64,000 nt of DNA from assembly GCF_002285635.2 (NCBI RefSeq), contig NZ_CP023049.2, positions 4,278,001 through 4,342,000 of the forward strand, written 5' to 3'. The stretch is from Chryseobacterium piperi (GTDB taxonomy: Bacteria > Bacteroidota > Bacteroidia > Flavobacteriales > Weeksellaceae). The notes below the pieces were generated by a model, which was not told where the DNA came from, did no database searches, and worked only from the letters and a program-made list of their open reading frames with translations. Shown piece by piece: positions 8,437 to 17,828 of this stretch (position 1 is its first letter; the number at the start of each line of letters is the position of its first letter). Made by a program: the position numbers and the translations under genes.

Positions 8437-9666
8437 ATGTTTGACCTGGATCGTTGGCAGGAAATATTCAGTTCCATTCGCAGTAATGTATTGCGAACGG
8501 TACTTTCCGGATTTACGGTAGCATTGGGCTTATTTATCTTTATTGTTCTTTTTGGTATAGGAACAGGACTTCAGAATGCTTTTTCTGAAGGGTTTGCAGG
8601 AGATGCTAAAAATCTGATTACCATTTATACTGGGAAGACTACTTTAGCCTATAAAGGATTACAATCTGATAGGGATGTTACAATGAATAATGATGATTAT
8701 GATTTTCTGATCAATACAGATAAGGAAAAAGTAGGAGCAGCCAGTCCTAGATATTCCGCTAATTTAATGGTGAAATACGGAAAAGAAAGTGGAACTTATC
8801 AGATACATGGTGCAGAACCAGGAGAACAAATTATTGAGAACAGAAAAATTATTGATGGCCGTTATATCAATCCTTTTGATTTGCAAAGAAAACAAAATGT
8901 AGCAGTCATTGGAAGAATGGTTCAAAGAGACTTGATCAAAAATGGAAGTTCCATAGGAAAAGAGCTGGATATTAATGGAACCATGTTTAAAGTAATAGGT
9001 GTATTTTCAGATGATGGCGGAGATAGGGATGAAAGACATATTACAGTTCCGATTACGACCTTACAACAGATGAAAAAAGGGTCTGATACTGTGAATATAG
9101 CCTATATCTCATACAGTGATAAGTTGACCCCTGAGCAAGCGATTAAATATGGTGATGAATTGAAAGACAAATTAAAAGTAAGAAAAAATGTTTCTCCTGA
9201 TGATGAAAACGGAGTCCGTGTTTGGAATAACGCTAAAAATATGAATGACACATTTACATTTATGGCAGTTCTTACAGCAATTGTAGGGTTTATTGGATTG
9301 GGAACTTTGTTAGCTGGAATTATTGGAATCAGTAACATTATGGTTTACATCGTAAAAGAAAGAACTAGAGAAATTGGTGTAAGGAAAGCTATTGGTGCTA
9401 AGCCACGAAGTATTGTCACTTTAATTGTGCAGGAAAGTGTTGTTATTACAGTTATTTCAGGATGTGTAGGAGTGGGAATTGGGGTTTTGACTTTAAATCT
9501 AATTGGAGGGAGTCTTGAAGAATTTTTTATTAAAAACCCAAGTGTGGGATGGGGAGCAATTTTTATGGCTTTCATTGCATTGGTTTTTTCCGGATTGATT
9601 GCTGGATTTGTTCCGGCTTACCGAGCATCGAAGATTAAGCCAATTGAAGCATTAAGAACAGAATAA
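8437..9666 (+). CDS. ABC transporter permease, MacB/FtsX family (first copy)
   Basis: A 409-residue protein with the MacB topology: an N-terminal membrane helix after WQEIFSSIRSNVLRT, a large periplasmic core domain (about 50-280), and three C-terminal membrane helices (about 285-305, 335-360, 370-395). The conserved cytoplasmic loop VKERTREIGVRKAIGAKPRSI between the first two C-terminal helices is the FtsX-domain hallmark. It ends with KIKPIEALRTE, a standard MacB C-terminus. It is clearly related to the next gene; the two probably form a heterodimer with the upstream ATPase. Confidence 0.92.
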   Translation: MFDLDRWQEIFSSIRSNVLRTVLSGFTVALGLFIFIVLFGIGTGLQNAFSEGFAGDAKNLITIYTGKTTLAYKGLQSDRDVTMNNDDYDFLINTDKEKVGAASPRYSANLMVKYGKESGTYQIHGAEPGEQIIENRKIIDGRYINPFDLQRKQNVAVIGRMVQRDLIKNGSSIGKELDINGTMFKVIGVFSDDGGDRDERHITVPITTLQQMKKGSDTVNIAYISYSDKLTPEQAIKYGDELKDKLKVRKNVSPDDENGVRVWNNAKNMNDTFTFMAVLTAIVGFIGLGTLLAGIIGISNIMVYIVKERTREIGVRKAIGAKPRSIVTLIVQESVVITVISGCVGVGIGVLTLNLIGGSLEEFFIKNPSVGWGAIFMAFIALVFSGLIAGFVPAYRASKIKPIEALRTE

Positions 9667-9755
9667 ACATTAAAGACTAGTAAATAGGGCCAAGTTTTAG
9701 CAATTTCACCCTTTTGCTCTTTTGTAAGTATTAATATAATTTATAATTAGAAGAC

Positions 9756-11027
9756 GTGAATATCATATTTAAAAAAGATACCTGGCAGGAGATTTATTAT
9801 TCGTTAAGAAATAATAAACTCCGGACATTTCTTACTATGATTGGAGTAGGCTGGGGAATGTTTTTGTACGTAAGTCTTCTTGGTGCAGCAAAAGGGATGG
9901 AGAATGGTTTTGATAAATTATTTTCTGGTTTTGCTACCAATTCGATTTTCCTTTGGGCACAAAAGACCTCAATTCCATATGAGGGATTTCCTAAAGGAAG
10001 AGAGGTTCATCTTTACTTGTCAGATATGGAAATGTTGAAAAGAAAGGTTACAGGTGTAGATTATATATCACCACAAAATGCGAGAGGAAGTTTTACAGGA
10101 ACACCTGGAGAGTCCATTTCAAGAAACGGTAAAAAAGGAACTTATTCACTTACTGGAGATTATTCGGTAGGGAATAAAATTTCAGAAAAGAAGCTTATTT
10201 TCGGTCGTTACATCAATGATGCAGATGTTTCAGGTAATAAAAATGTAGTGGTGATCGGAGAAGAGATTTATAAGAATTTTTTTGATTCCAAGAAAAAAGA
10301 AGATCCTATTGGGCAATCAATTAACATCAAAGGATTATTTTTTAATGTAATTGGTGTTTTCAGGGTGAAAAAAGGTGGTGGTTGGGAAAATGATCAAACT
10401 GCTTTTATTCCCCTATCTACATATACTAAAATGTATAATGCTGGAGATCAGATTGATATGTTTGCTATTGTAAGTCAACCTAGTGCTAATTTGTCTTCGG
10501 TAGAAGAAGATGTAAAACAGGTACTAAAGAATAAGAATAAAATCTCTCCTGAAGATACCAATGCTTTTGGTAGTTTCAATTTAGGGAAAGAGTTTAAAAA
10601 AGTGACCGGTTTTCTTACAGGAATGCAACTTTTGACTATTATTGTTGGAACACTAACGATCCTTGCAGGAGTAATTGCGATTTCCAATATCTTATTGATT
10701 ACGGTAAAAGAAAGAACTAAAGAAATAGGTATCAGGAGAGCGTTGGGGGCAAAACCATCCGAAGTAAGAAACCAGATATTATTGGAAAGTGTTGTAATCA
10801 CTCTTTCATCTGGCTTACTTGGCTTTCTTTTTGGAATTTTTGTATTAATGATTTTAAATGCAGCAACACAAGGGCAAGATGCATTTCCCTTCTATAACCC
10901 AACGGTGAATTATGGAAATGTATTTGCAGCTATGGGAGTAATGGTCATTTTAGGACTGATTATTGGAATGATCCCGGCTCAGAGAGCTGTGAAAATAAGG
11001 CCTATTGAAGCATTGAGAAGTGAATAA
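9756..11027 (+). CDS. ABC transporter permease, MacB/FtsX family (second copy)
   Basis: A 423-residue paralogue of the preceding permease with the same layout: one N-terminal helix after WQEIYYSLRNNKLRTFLT, a periplasmic domain, and three C-terminal helices with the loop VKERTKEIGIRRALGAKP. The end KIRPIEALRSE matches the partner. The start codon is GTG; the following residues NIIFKKDTWQEI align with the first permease, which supports this start. The 89-base gap from the first permease contains no clear promoter. Together with the ATPase and the adaptor protein downstream it forms a four-gene export operon. No TolC-type outer-membrane gene is present, so that partner must be elsewhere. Confidence 0.91.
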   Translation: MNIIFKKDTWQEIYYSLRNNKLRTFLTMIGVGWGMFLYVSLLGAAKGMENGFDKLFSGFATNSIFLWAQKTSIPYEGFPKGREVHLYLSDMEMLKRKVTGVDYISPQNARGSFTGTPGESISRNGKKGTYSLTGDYSVGNKISEKKLIFGRYINDADVSGNKNVVVIGEEIYKNFFDSKKKEDPIGQSINIKGLFFNVIGVFRVKKGGGWENDQTAFIPLSTYTKMYNAGDQIDMFAIVSQPSANLSSVEEDVKQVLKNKNKISPEDTNAFGSFNLGKEFKKVTGFLTGMQLLTIIVGTLTILAGVIAISNILLITVKERTKEIGIRRALGAKPSEVRNQILLESVVITLSSGLLGFLFGIFVLMILNAATQGQDAFPFYNPTVNYGNVFAAMGVMVILGLIIGMIPAQRAVKIRPIEALRSE

Positions 11028-11074
11028 TTGTGACATTATATTAAAACCATTTAAATAAAAAATAAACTAGATAT

Positions 11075-12274
11075 ATGAAAAAGAAATTCACTTGGAAAAA
11101 AGCCATTTATATACTGTTAGGGCTTTTATTTGCAGTGGCATTGTTCTCAGGGATTGGCTATATGATAAAATCTAACTCTAAAGAGAATGAAGCATTCCTT
11201 ACCCGAAAACCTACGATCCAAAATATGGATGATAAAGTTATGGCTACGGGGAAAATTACCCCAAAAGAAGAAATTGAAATCAAACCCAATATTACTGGGA
11301 TTATTGATAAAATTTTAGTGAAAGAAGGTGATAAAGTAGAGGTGGGGCAATTGGTTGCTACAGTGAGAATTGTTCCTAGTATTTCTGAGGTAAATGCTGC
11401 ACAACAAGAAGTTCAAAATGCACAACTTCAAATCAATAATTCTCAAATGAATGTTGGAAATGTGCAGAAACAGTATGAGATGCAAGAGAGGCTTTATAAG
11501 CAAGGAGTAATCTCTAAACAAGATTATCTTAATTCACAGCAACAATTGTTTACTCAGCAGCAAAATCTTAAAAATGCTCAACAGCAGTTAAATACAGCTC
11601 AAAAAAGATTGCAGATTGCAAAAACGGGTGCCACTCCTGAACTTCAAGGGCAAGGATTGGCTACTACACAAATCCGTTCCAAGGCTTCAGGAACTGTTCT
11701 TGAAGTTCCTGTAAAAAAGGGAAGTCAGGTTATTGAAGCAAATAACTTCAATGCCGGTACAACCATATGTTCAGTAGCAGATTTAAACTCTTTGATCTTT
11801 AAAGGAGAAATTGATGAAGCTCAAGCTGGAAAACTGCAAGAAGGTATGGGTATGAATATTGTGATTGGCGCTCTACAAAATAAAACTTTCCCCGGAAAGT
11901 TAACCATGATTGCTCCAAAGGGGAAGGATAATTTAGGAACAATAAAATTCCCAGTTGAGGGTGATGTTAGTAATCCTAATAATGAATATATCAGAGCTGG
12001 ATTCTCAGCCAATGGAGAAATTGTATTGAATTCTCAGAAAAATGCTTTACTGCTTGACGAATCATTGGTACAGTATGAAAAAAGCAATGGTAAGGACAGG
12101 TCTTTCGTTGAGGTTAAGCAGCCCGATGGAAAATTTAAGAAAGTGTATGTAAAATTGGGTGCCAGTGATGGTATTAATGTGCAGATTCTTTCCGGGATTA
12201 CTAAAGACTCTGAAATAAAAGTATGGAACCCTTCCGATAAAGATAAGGAAGAGCTTAAAGAAAAGACAAAATAA
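11075..12274 (+). CDS. Membrane-fusion (periplasmic adaptor) protein, MacA/HlyD type
   Basis: A 399-residue adaptor that bridges an inner-membrane pump and an outer-membrane channel. It has an N-terminal signal-anchor helix (about residues 9-30), a lipoyl half-motif around GIIDKILVKEGDKVEVGQLV, a Gln/Asn-rich coiled-coil hairpin (about 105-185, with repeated QQ.L..AQ), the second lipoyl half around GTVLEVPVKKGSQV, and beta-barrel and membrane-proximal domains to the end. As the last gene of the ABC operon it supplies the adaptor for the two permeases. A hairpin terminator follows 26 bases after the stop. Confidence 0.92.
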   Translation: MKKKFTWKKAIYILLGLLFAVALFSGIGYMIKSNSKENEAFLTRKPTIQNMDDKVMATGKITPKEEIEIKPNITGIIDKILVKEGDKVEVGQLVATVRIVPSISEVNAAQQEVQNAQLQINNSQMNVGNVQKQYEMQERLYKQGVISKQDYLNSQQQLFTQQQNLKNAQQQLNTAQKRLQIAKTGATPELQGQGLATTQIRSKASGTVLEVPVKKGSQVIEANNFNAGTTICSVADLNSLIFKGEIDEAQAGKLQEGMGMNIVIGALQNKTFPGKLTMIAPKGKDNLGTIKFPVEGDVSNPNNEYIRAGFSANGEIVLNSQKNALLLDESLVQYEKSNGKDRSFVEVKQPDGKFKKVYVKLGASDGINVQILSGITKDSEIKVWNPSDKDKEELKEKTK

Positions 12275-12300
12275 TAAACTAAATAGATATATTTATCTGA

Positions 12301-12331
12301 AATCCCGGGAACTTTTTCTCGGGATTTTTTT
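12301..12331 (+). terminator. Rho-independent terminator of the ABC exporter operon
   Basis: Stem AATCCCG / CGGGATT (12301-12307 with 12320-12326) followed by a run of T. Confidence 0.85.
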
Positions 12332-12343
12332 ATTGCAATTAAG

Positions 12344-12372
12344 TTGCATTATTGGATTTTGTTTTATCTTTG
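12344..12372 (+). promoter_or_regulatory. Bacteroidota-type promoter of the flavoenzyme gene
   Basis: A TTG (12344-12346) and a perfect TAnnTTTG box, TATCTTTG (12365-12372), are separated by 18 bases. This matches the known -33/-7 consensus of the Bacteroidota primary sigma factor. The start codon at 12395 is 22 bases after the box. The TTG can be misread as the start of a longer open frame, which the promoter argues against. Confidence 0.7.
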
Positions 12373-12394
12373 TGTGATAATTATTTTAGAAATT

Positions 12395-13300
12395 ATGAAG
12401 GATAGAATATTTGATACCATTATTATAGGAGGAAGTTATGCTGGACTTTCTGCAGCGATGGCTTTAGGAAGGGCTTTAAGACAAGTTCTGATTATTGATA
12501 GTGGGAAACCTTGTAACAAGCAAACTCCACACTCCCATAATTTTCTGACACAGGATGGGAAAACTCCTATGGAAATCAGTAACACAGCGAAGGAGCAGGT
12601 CCAAAAATATGAAAGCATACAATTTTATGATGGATCTGTTATTAGGATTATAAAAAATAATGAAAGATTTCAGGTCGAAACTGAATCCGGGCAAAACTTT
12701 AATGCTAAAAAACTGATAATTGCTACGGGAATTAAAGATGTACTTGCTGATATTCCGGGATTTGATAAGTGTTGGGGGATTTCAGTTCTTCATTGCCCTT
12801 ACTGCCACGGATACGAAGTGAAATATGAAAAAACAGGTATACTTGGAAACGGAGATTTAGCGTATGAGTTTTCTAAAATGATTTCACATTGGACAAAAGA
12901 GTTTACATTATTTACGAACGGGAAATCAAATTTTAATGAGGATCAGATAGTAAAATTAGAAGAAAAAGGAATAAAGATCAATGAAAGTGAAATTGAACAA
13001 TTCGAACATCATAATGGGAATATCCAAAATGTAGTTTTTAAAGACGGAAGCAAAAATCAGGTAAAGGCTGTTTATGCAAAGATTCCATTTGAACAGAATT
13101 TGAATTTCGAAGAAGACCTTGGAATTGAAATGACGGAGTCAGGCCATATTAAAACAGATGCCTTTTATAAAACGAATGTATATGGAGTCTATGCGTGTGG
13201 TGATAGTTCGTCAATGATGCGGTCTGTAGCCAATGCTGTGGCTTCAGGAAATACTGTTGGAGCAATGGTAAACAAAGAACTTATTGATGAAGTATTTTAA
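12395..13300 (+). CDS. Thioredoxin-reductase-like FAD/NAD(P) oxidoreductase
   Basis: A 301-residue flavoprotein of the low-molecular-weight thioredoxin reductase family. The FAD-binding motif is IIGGSYAGLSAA (about 10-21), the redox-active CPYC is C134-C137 in HCPYCHGYE, the NAD(P) motif is GILGNGDLAYE, and the second FAD motif is YACGDSSS near the end. True TrxB proteins usually have CATC; CPYC with a following HG is seen in the related group of bacterial disulphide reductases and glutaredoxin-like flavoenzymes, so the partner may not be thioredoxin. I start it at ATG 12395, since a longer frame beginning at TTG 12344 would overlap the promoter and add a meaningless hydrophobic leader. Confidence 0.85.
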   Translation: MKDRIFDTIIIGGSYAGLSAAMALGRALRQVLIIDSGKPCNKQTPHSHNFLTQDGKTPMEISNTAKEQVQKYESIQFYDGSVIRIIKNNERFQVETESGQNFNAKKLIIATGIKDVLADIPGFDKCWGISVLHCPYCHGYEVKYEKTGILGNGDLAYEFSKMISHWTKEFTLFTNGKSNFNEDQIVKLEEKGIKINESEIEQFEHHNGNIQNVVFKDGSKNQVKAVYAKIPFEQNLNFEEDLGIEMTESGHIKTDAFYKTNVYGVYACGDSSSMMRSVANAVASGNTVGAMVNKELIDEVF

Positions 13301-13368
13301 AGCGAAAATATTGAGATTTTATTCAAAAAATCATATTTGTCATTAACAAAATCTAAAGGGAAATTCCG

Positions 13369-13376
13369 TACATTTG
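13369..13376 (+). promoter_or_regulatory. Possible -7 box of glyA
   Basis: TACATTTG matches TAnnTTTG and lies 29 bases before the glyA start. No TTG at the expected -33 distance, so this rests on one element. Confidence 0.4.
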
Positions 13377-13405
13377 GGGGAGACAATCTCAAAAATTTAA
13401 AGTAA

Positions 13406-14671
13406 ATGGATATTATTTTCGACCTAATTGAAAAGGAAAGACAAAGACAAACCCACGGATTAGAGCTTATTGCTTCAGAAAATTTTGTTTCTGACAATGT
13501 GATGAAGGCAATGGGAAGTGTATTGACAAATAAGTATGCAGAAGGGTACCCTGGTAAAAGATATTATGGCGGGTGTGAAGTAGTAGATGAGGTCGAAACA
13601 TTGGCAATAAACAGGGCAAAAGAGCTTTTCGGAGTAGATTATGTAAATGTTCAGCCCCATTCAGGTTCTCAGGCAAATGCAGCTATTTACCTTGCAGTAT
13701 TGAAGCCTGGAGATAAAATCATGGGAATGGATCTTTCAATGGGAGGGCATTTAACTCATGGATCTGCCGTTAACTTTTCGGGGATTCAATACAATGTTGT
13801 TTCTTATGGAGTGCAGCAGGAAACTGGTTTGATCGATTATGATCAAATGAGAGAGGTTGCTCTTAGAGAAAGACCTAAAATGCTGATTGCTGGTTTTTCA
13901 GCATATTCCAGAGATTTAGATTATGCAAAATTCAGAGATGTTGCTGACGAAATCGGAGCGACTCTTTGGGCAGATATTGCGCATCCTGCAGGTTTAGTCG
14001 CTAAAGGATTATTAAACTCTCCTTTCGAATATTGCCATGTAGTAACAACAACTACTCATAAAACATTAAGAGGGCCTAGAGGTGGAATGATTATGATGGG
14101 AAAAGACTTCGAAAATACATATGGACACAAAACTCCAAAAGGTGAAACGAAAATGATGAGCCAGGTTTTGGATGGTGCTGTTTTCCCAGGTATTCAAGGT
14201 GGACCGCTTGAGCATGTTATTGCTGGTAAAGCAATTGCCTTTGGAGAAGCTTTAGATACTCAATTTGAAACCTATGCGAAGCAAGTTAAATCTAATGCCC
14301 AGGCTTTGGCAAAGGCTATGATCAACCGTGGGTTTGATATTGTAAGTGGAGGAACAGATAATCACCTGATGCTTGTAGACCTTAGAAATAAAGGAGTGAA
14401 CGGGAAAGAAACCGAGAAAGCATTAGTATTGGCAGATATCACATGTAACAAGAATATGGTACCTTTTGATGATAAATCACCTTTTACTACTTCAGGAATC
14501 AGATTAGGAACGGCAGCAATTACTACAAGAGGATTAAAAGAAAATGATATGGAAACCATTTCAGAATTAATTTCGGAAGTTGTTGACAATATTAAAAATG
14601 AAGAAGTGCTTACGTCTGTGAGAAAGAAAGTCAATGAATTAATGGAAGGGAAAGCATTGTTTAATTATTAA
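13406..14671 (+). CDS. glyA: Serine hydroxymethyltransferase
   Basis: Interconverts serine and glycine using pyridoxal phosphate and tetrahydrofolate, supplying one-carbon units. All hallmark segments are present: HGLELIASENFVS near the N-terminus, YAEGYPGKRYYGGCE, NVQPHSGSQANAA, the DIAHPAGL cofactor segment, and the Schiff-base lysine K219 in VTTTTHKTLRGPRGG. At 421 residues it has the normal length and starts close to the first conserved helix. A small hairpin terminator follows immediately, so it is probably a single-gene unit. Confidence 0.98.
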   Translation: MDIIFDLIEKERQRQTHGLELIASENFVSDNVMKAMGSVLTNKYAEGYPGKRYYGGCEVVDEVETLAINRAKELFGVDYVNVQPHSGSQANAAIYLAVLKPGDKIMGMDLSMGGHLTHGSAVNFSGIQYNVVSYGVQQETGLIDYDQMREVALRERPKMLIAGFSAYSRDLDYAKFRDVADEIGATLWADIAHPAGLVAKGLLNSPFEYCHVVTTTTHKTLRGPRGGMIMMGKDFENTYGHKTPKGETKMMSQVLDGAVFPGIQGGPLEHVIAGKAIAFGEALDTQFETYAKQVKSNAQALAKAMINRGFDIVSGGTDNHLMLVDLRNKGVNGKETEKALVLADITCNKNMVPFDDKSPFTTSGIRLGTAAITTRGLKENDMETISELISEVVDNIKNEEVLTSVRKKVNELMEGKALFNY

Positions 14672-14697
14672 TTGATATTGAAACTTAAATAATAGGA

Positions 14698-14727
14698 GAA
14701 TGAGCAATAGCTCATTCTTTCTTTTTT
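14698..14727 (+). terminator. Rho-independent terminator of glyA
   Basis: Perfect 8-bp stem GAATGAGC / GCTCATTC with an AATA tetraloop and then TTTCTTTTTT. It begins 26 bases after the glyA stop and spans the upstream alternative ATG of recX at 14700. Confidence 0.85.
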
Positions 14728-14732
14728 GTATT

Positions 14733-15194
14733 ATGGAAAAGAAATCTTTTACTTTTGAAGAAATCAAACAAAAGTTAGTTAATTACTGTGTTTATCAGGA
14801 TCGATGTCATGCGGAAGTTGAGCAGAAAATGAGAGAATTCATGCTTATTCCCGAGGCAAAAGAAGAGATATTTTTATACTTGCTGCAGGAGAATTATCTA
14901 AATGAAGAAAGATTTACAAGAAGTTATATCAGAGGTAAATTTTATATAAAGCACTGGGGGCGAAATAAAATAAGGATGAATCTTAAACAAAAGCAGATTT
15001 CGGAAAAATTAATTAATACCTGTTTTGACGAAATAGATGAATCGGATTATTTTAATGCTGTTGAAAAAGCATTTGAAGATTACTACACTAAACAGAAGGG
15101 ATTAAAAGAGTACCAAAAAAAATCAAAAACTATAAAATATCTGATAGGAAAAGGTTTTGAATATGATATTATTCTTCAGGTTATAGAAAATTAA
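14733..15194 (+). CDS. recX: Regulatory protein RecX
   Basis: A 153-residue, highly charged, helical protein. It has the RecX three-repeat pattern: a first repeat with LVNYCVYQDRCHAEVEQKM, a second with LLQENYLNEERFTRSYIRGKF then WGRNKIRMNLKQKQI, and a third with KTIKYLIGKGFEYDIIL. RecX binds RecA filaments and limits their extension during recombination and SOS repair. I place the start at ATG 14733 (MEKKSFTFEEI); the upstream in-frame ATG at 14700 lies inside the glyA terminator hairpin. recA is not in the window. Start-site choice is inference. Confidence 0.85.
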   Translation: MEKKSFTFEEIKQKLVNYCVYQDRCHAEVEQKMREFMLIPEAKEEIFLYLLQENYLNEERFTRSYIRGKFYIKHWGRNKIRMNLKQKQISEKLINTCFDEIDESDYFNAVEKAFEDYYTKQKGLKEYQKKSKTIKYLIGKGFEYDIILQVIEN

Positions 15195-15677
15195 TATACT
15201 TTTAATTTATGTAAAATAAGTTTTAGATTAAAAAAAATATTTTTGCAGATACTAAAATATATATAATTGTTTTTTGCATTTAACGGAAAGAAAGGTGTTG
15301 AATATCCTTGTTGTTTACGAAGTATATAATTTATATTAAGCACTTTTTTTATTATAAGCCTTTTATATGTAATATTTTATATTATTTGATTAAAAAAAAA
15401 TTAAAATTGGAGATGTGAAATATATAAAGTGGCATGAAAAATGCATGTGGTCTTAAATATTTCTCTTTTGAGATTTATATATTTAAAAAAATGAAAATAC
15501 TTTATGAATAAGTGAAATAAAATATAAATTATATATTGTATTATTACTATAAATAGTGATAATTAAAAGGAAATTTTTTTATATCTGGAAGTAGATAACA
15601 TATAAAAACAAATTAATTATACCATTTTAAATTATGAATATTATCTATTACCTTTGCCAAGCTAATAAAATCACTTA
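15195..15677. other. Long AT-rich leader region before the polysaccharide cluster
   Basis: About 480 bases, extremely A+T rich, with no credible open frame on either strand. Two plus-strand -7-like boxes occur: TATTTTTG at 15238-15245 and TACCTTTG at 15649-15656. If the first is used, the cluster transcript would have a leader of about 425 bases; the second gives about 15. I saw no strong GC-containing hairpin and no antitermination gene of the UpxY type nearby. Confidence 0.5.
15649..15656 (+). promoter_or_regulatory. Possible -7 box for the first polysaccharide gene
   Basis: TACCTTTG matches TAnnTTTG, 21 bases before ATG 15678, the same distance as in other promoters of this window. No TTG at the -33 distance. 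Confidence 0.45.
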
Positions 15678-17669
15678 ATGTTGATGAAAAAGTTGCGTGA
15701 CGCTTTTGATGCTCTTTACAATGGAGATAACATTGTGAAAATCACTAAATTAAGATATATACCAAGGTGGTTGGTTATCCTAATTGATATTTTAATTATT
15801 TTATTTTCTATATTACTTTCTCGTTTATTCTTGAAGAATTTAGAAGTTAAAGTCAATTTTCCGGAATATACTCTCCAAAAAAGATTGGTTCTTATTGGGA
15901 CTAATATTCTATTTATGTATGTCTTTAAAACCTATGCAGGAATTATAAGACATTCAACTTTTTTTGATTTTTTTAAAATCATACTATCCTCCGGATGTAC
16001 ACTTCTTACTCTTTTAGTGATCAATTATATCTCGGAATTAACACTGGATAAGTCGTTGTATTTATATCCTAATCTTTTCTTGTATTTCCTTATCTCAGTT
16101 TCTATAATGTTCTTTTTTAGAATGATAACTAAGCAATTTTTTAGCATTCTAATAGACTTTAAGGGAGCTTCATCTAAAGTAAGGGTTGCTGTTGTGGGGG
16201 TGGGAGAAGCTTCTGTAGCCTTGGCCAGAGCTATTATGCATAATCCTAATTATCCATATCGATTGGAGGGATTTCTTACAGGGAGATCCGATTCTAACAG
16301 AGCATTATTATTAGGATATAAAATATATAACAAAAACCATTTCTTCAAAAACGATAAATTAATAAAGCAATTTGATGCTGTTCTATTAATTAAGGAAATT
16401 ATGGGAAAGCAGGAAATCGAAGAATGGATGACTTTGGCTTTGGATAATGGACTAAAGGTGCTAAAAGCCCCTACGCTCAGTAAAATGAGGGATAGTGATT
16501 TAGTCGGTGGAATTAGTCAGCTTCAGATTGAAGATTTATTGAATCGTAAGCCGATCAAAATAGAAAGTGAGGATGTAAGAAAAAGACATTTCCAAAAAAA
16601 TGTTTTAGTAACTGGAGGAGCTGGCTCTATTGGTAGTGAAATTGTGAGGCAAGTATCACAATTCAATCCTTCACTTATTGTAGTACTTGATCAGGCAGAA
16701 TCTCCTTTATATGAATTGGAATTGGAGTTATTAGAGAAGTTCCCAGATCAAAAATTTAAGTTCGTTCTGGCAGATATTTCTAATAGATATAGATTGGAAA
16801 AAGTTTTTGAAGATTATGAATTTTCAATGGTTTATCATGCTGCAGCTTACAAACATGTACCCTTAATAGAAGAAAATCCACATGAGGCTATTTTTGTGAA
16901 TGTTTTAGGAACGAAAAACTTAGCTTTATTATCTAAAAAATATAAGGTAAATCGTTTTGTAATGGTTTCTACAGACAAGGCTGTAAACCCAACCAATGTA
17001 ATGGGTGCATCTAAAAGAACTGCAGAATTATTTGTACAATCTTTACAGAATTCACCAGGGAATACCACTAAATTTATTACAACACGTTTCGGAAATGTTT
17101 TAGGTTCTAATGGTTCTGTTATCCCTCATTTTAGAAAACAAATAGAGAAAGGGGGACCTGTGACAATTACTCACCCCGATATTATCCGTTATTTTATGAC
17201 TATTCCCGAAGCATGTGAATTGGTCCTTCAAGCAGGAACGATGGGGAATGGGGGGGAGATTTATGTATTTGATATGGGAGAACCTGTTAAAATCCTTGAT
17301 CTTGCAAGAAGAATGATCAAATTATCGGGTTATACCCCAGATGTAGATATCAAAATTACTTTTATAGGTTTAAGACCGGGAGAAAAACTTTACGAAGAAC
17401 TTTTGAGTAATAATACAGTCACTATTCCTACACACCATGAGAAAATTTTAATTTCAAGAGATCCTTTAATGGAATTCGCAGAAGTTGACCTCTTGAGTAA
17501 ACAAATTATTATTGCAGCAGTAAAAAGAAATAAGTTACAAGTAGTTAGGATACTGAAAAAAATAGTTCCTGAATTTATAAGTAATAACTCAGAATTTGAA
17601 GTTTTAGATAATGAAATTATTGAAGCTCCTGAAGCTCCTGAGATTAAAAATTTCATCTCTGAAAACTAA
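15678..17669 (+). CDS. Membrane-bound nucleotide-sugar 4,6-dehydratase, FlaA1/WbpM/CapD family
   Basis: A 663-residue inner-membrane protein. Four hydrophobic helices fill residues 28-150, then a CoA-binding-like Rossmann domain (RVAVVGVGEASVALA), then the catalytic short-chain dehydrogenase domain from about residue 308 with VTGGAGSIGSE. The active-site region VSTDKAVNPTNVMGASKR carries Met instead of Tyr in the YxxxK motif, the known variant of WbpM/FlaA1 enzymes, which turn UDP-GlcNAc into UDP-4-keto-6-deoxy-HexNAc. That product feeds both the aminotransferase at 34874 and the reductase/epimerase at 33295. As first gene of the cluster it marks the locus start. The exact stereochemistry of the product cannot be read from sequence. 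Confidence 0.92.
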   Translation: MLMKKLRDAFDALYNGDNIVKITKLRYIPRWLVILIDILIILFSILLSRLFLKNLEVKVNFPEYTLQKRLVLIGTNILFMYVFKTYAGIIRHSTFFDFFKIILSSGCTLLTLLVINYISELTLDKSLYLYPNLFLYFLISVSIMFFFRMITKQFFSILIDFKGASSKVRVAVVGVGEASVALARAIMHNPNYPYRLEGFLTGRSDSNRALLLGYKIYNKNHFFKNDKLIKQFDAVLLIKEIMGKQEIEEWMTLALDNGLKVLKAPTLSKMRDSDLVGGISQLQIEDLLNRKPIKIESEDVRKRHFQKNVLVTGGAGSIGSEIVRQVSQFNPSLIVVLDQAESPLYELELELLEKFPDQKFKFVLADISNRYRLEKVFEDYEFSMVYHAAAYKHVPLIEENPHEAIFVNVLGTKNLALLSKKYKVNRFVMVSTDKAVNPTNVMGASKRTAELFVQSLQNSPGNTTKFITTRFGNVLGSNGSVIPHFRKQIEKGGPVTITHPDIIRYFMTIPEACELVLQAGTMGNGGEIYVFDMGEPVKILDLARRMIKLSGYTPDVDIKITFIGLRPGEKLYEELLSNNTVTIPTHHEKILISRDPLMEFAEVDLLSKQIIIAAVKRNKLQVVRILKKIVPEFISNNSEFEVLDNEIIEAPEAPEIKNFISEN

Positions 17670-17828
17670 ATTAAAGAAGATGTTGGGTTTAAATAGTTTC
17701 TGTTAAACAAATAATTAAATTGAAATAAATAGTATAAAATCGTAAATATAGTAAATATTTGATGTTTAAGATAAATATTTTACAATTTTATCAATAACAA
17801 GCATTCGCGGGCATGTTTAAAAACATAG

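Noticed and set aside
12344..12394. Longer N-terminus for the thioredoxin-reductase-like protein
   Set aside because: The TTG start is the -33 promoter element and the added residues are a meaningless hydrophobic stretch; ATG 12395 fits the family.
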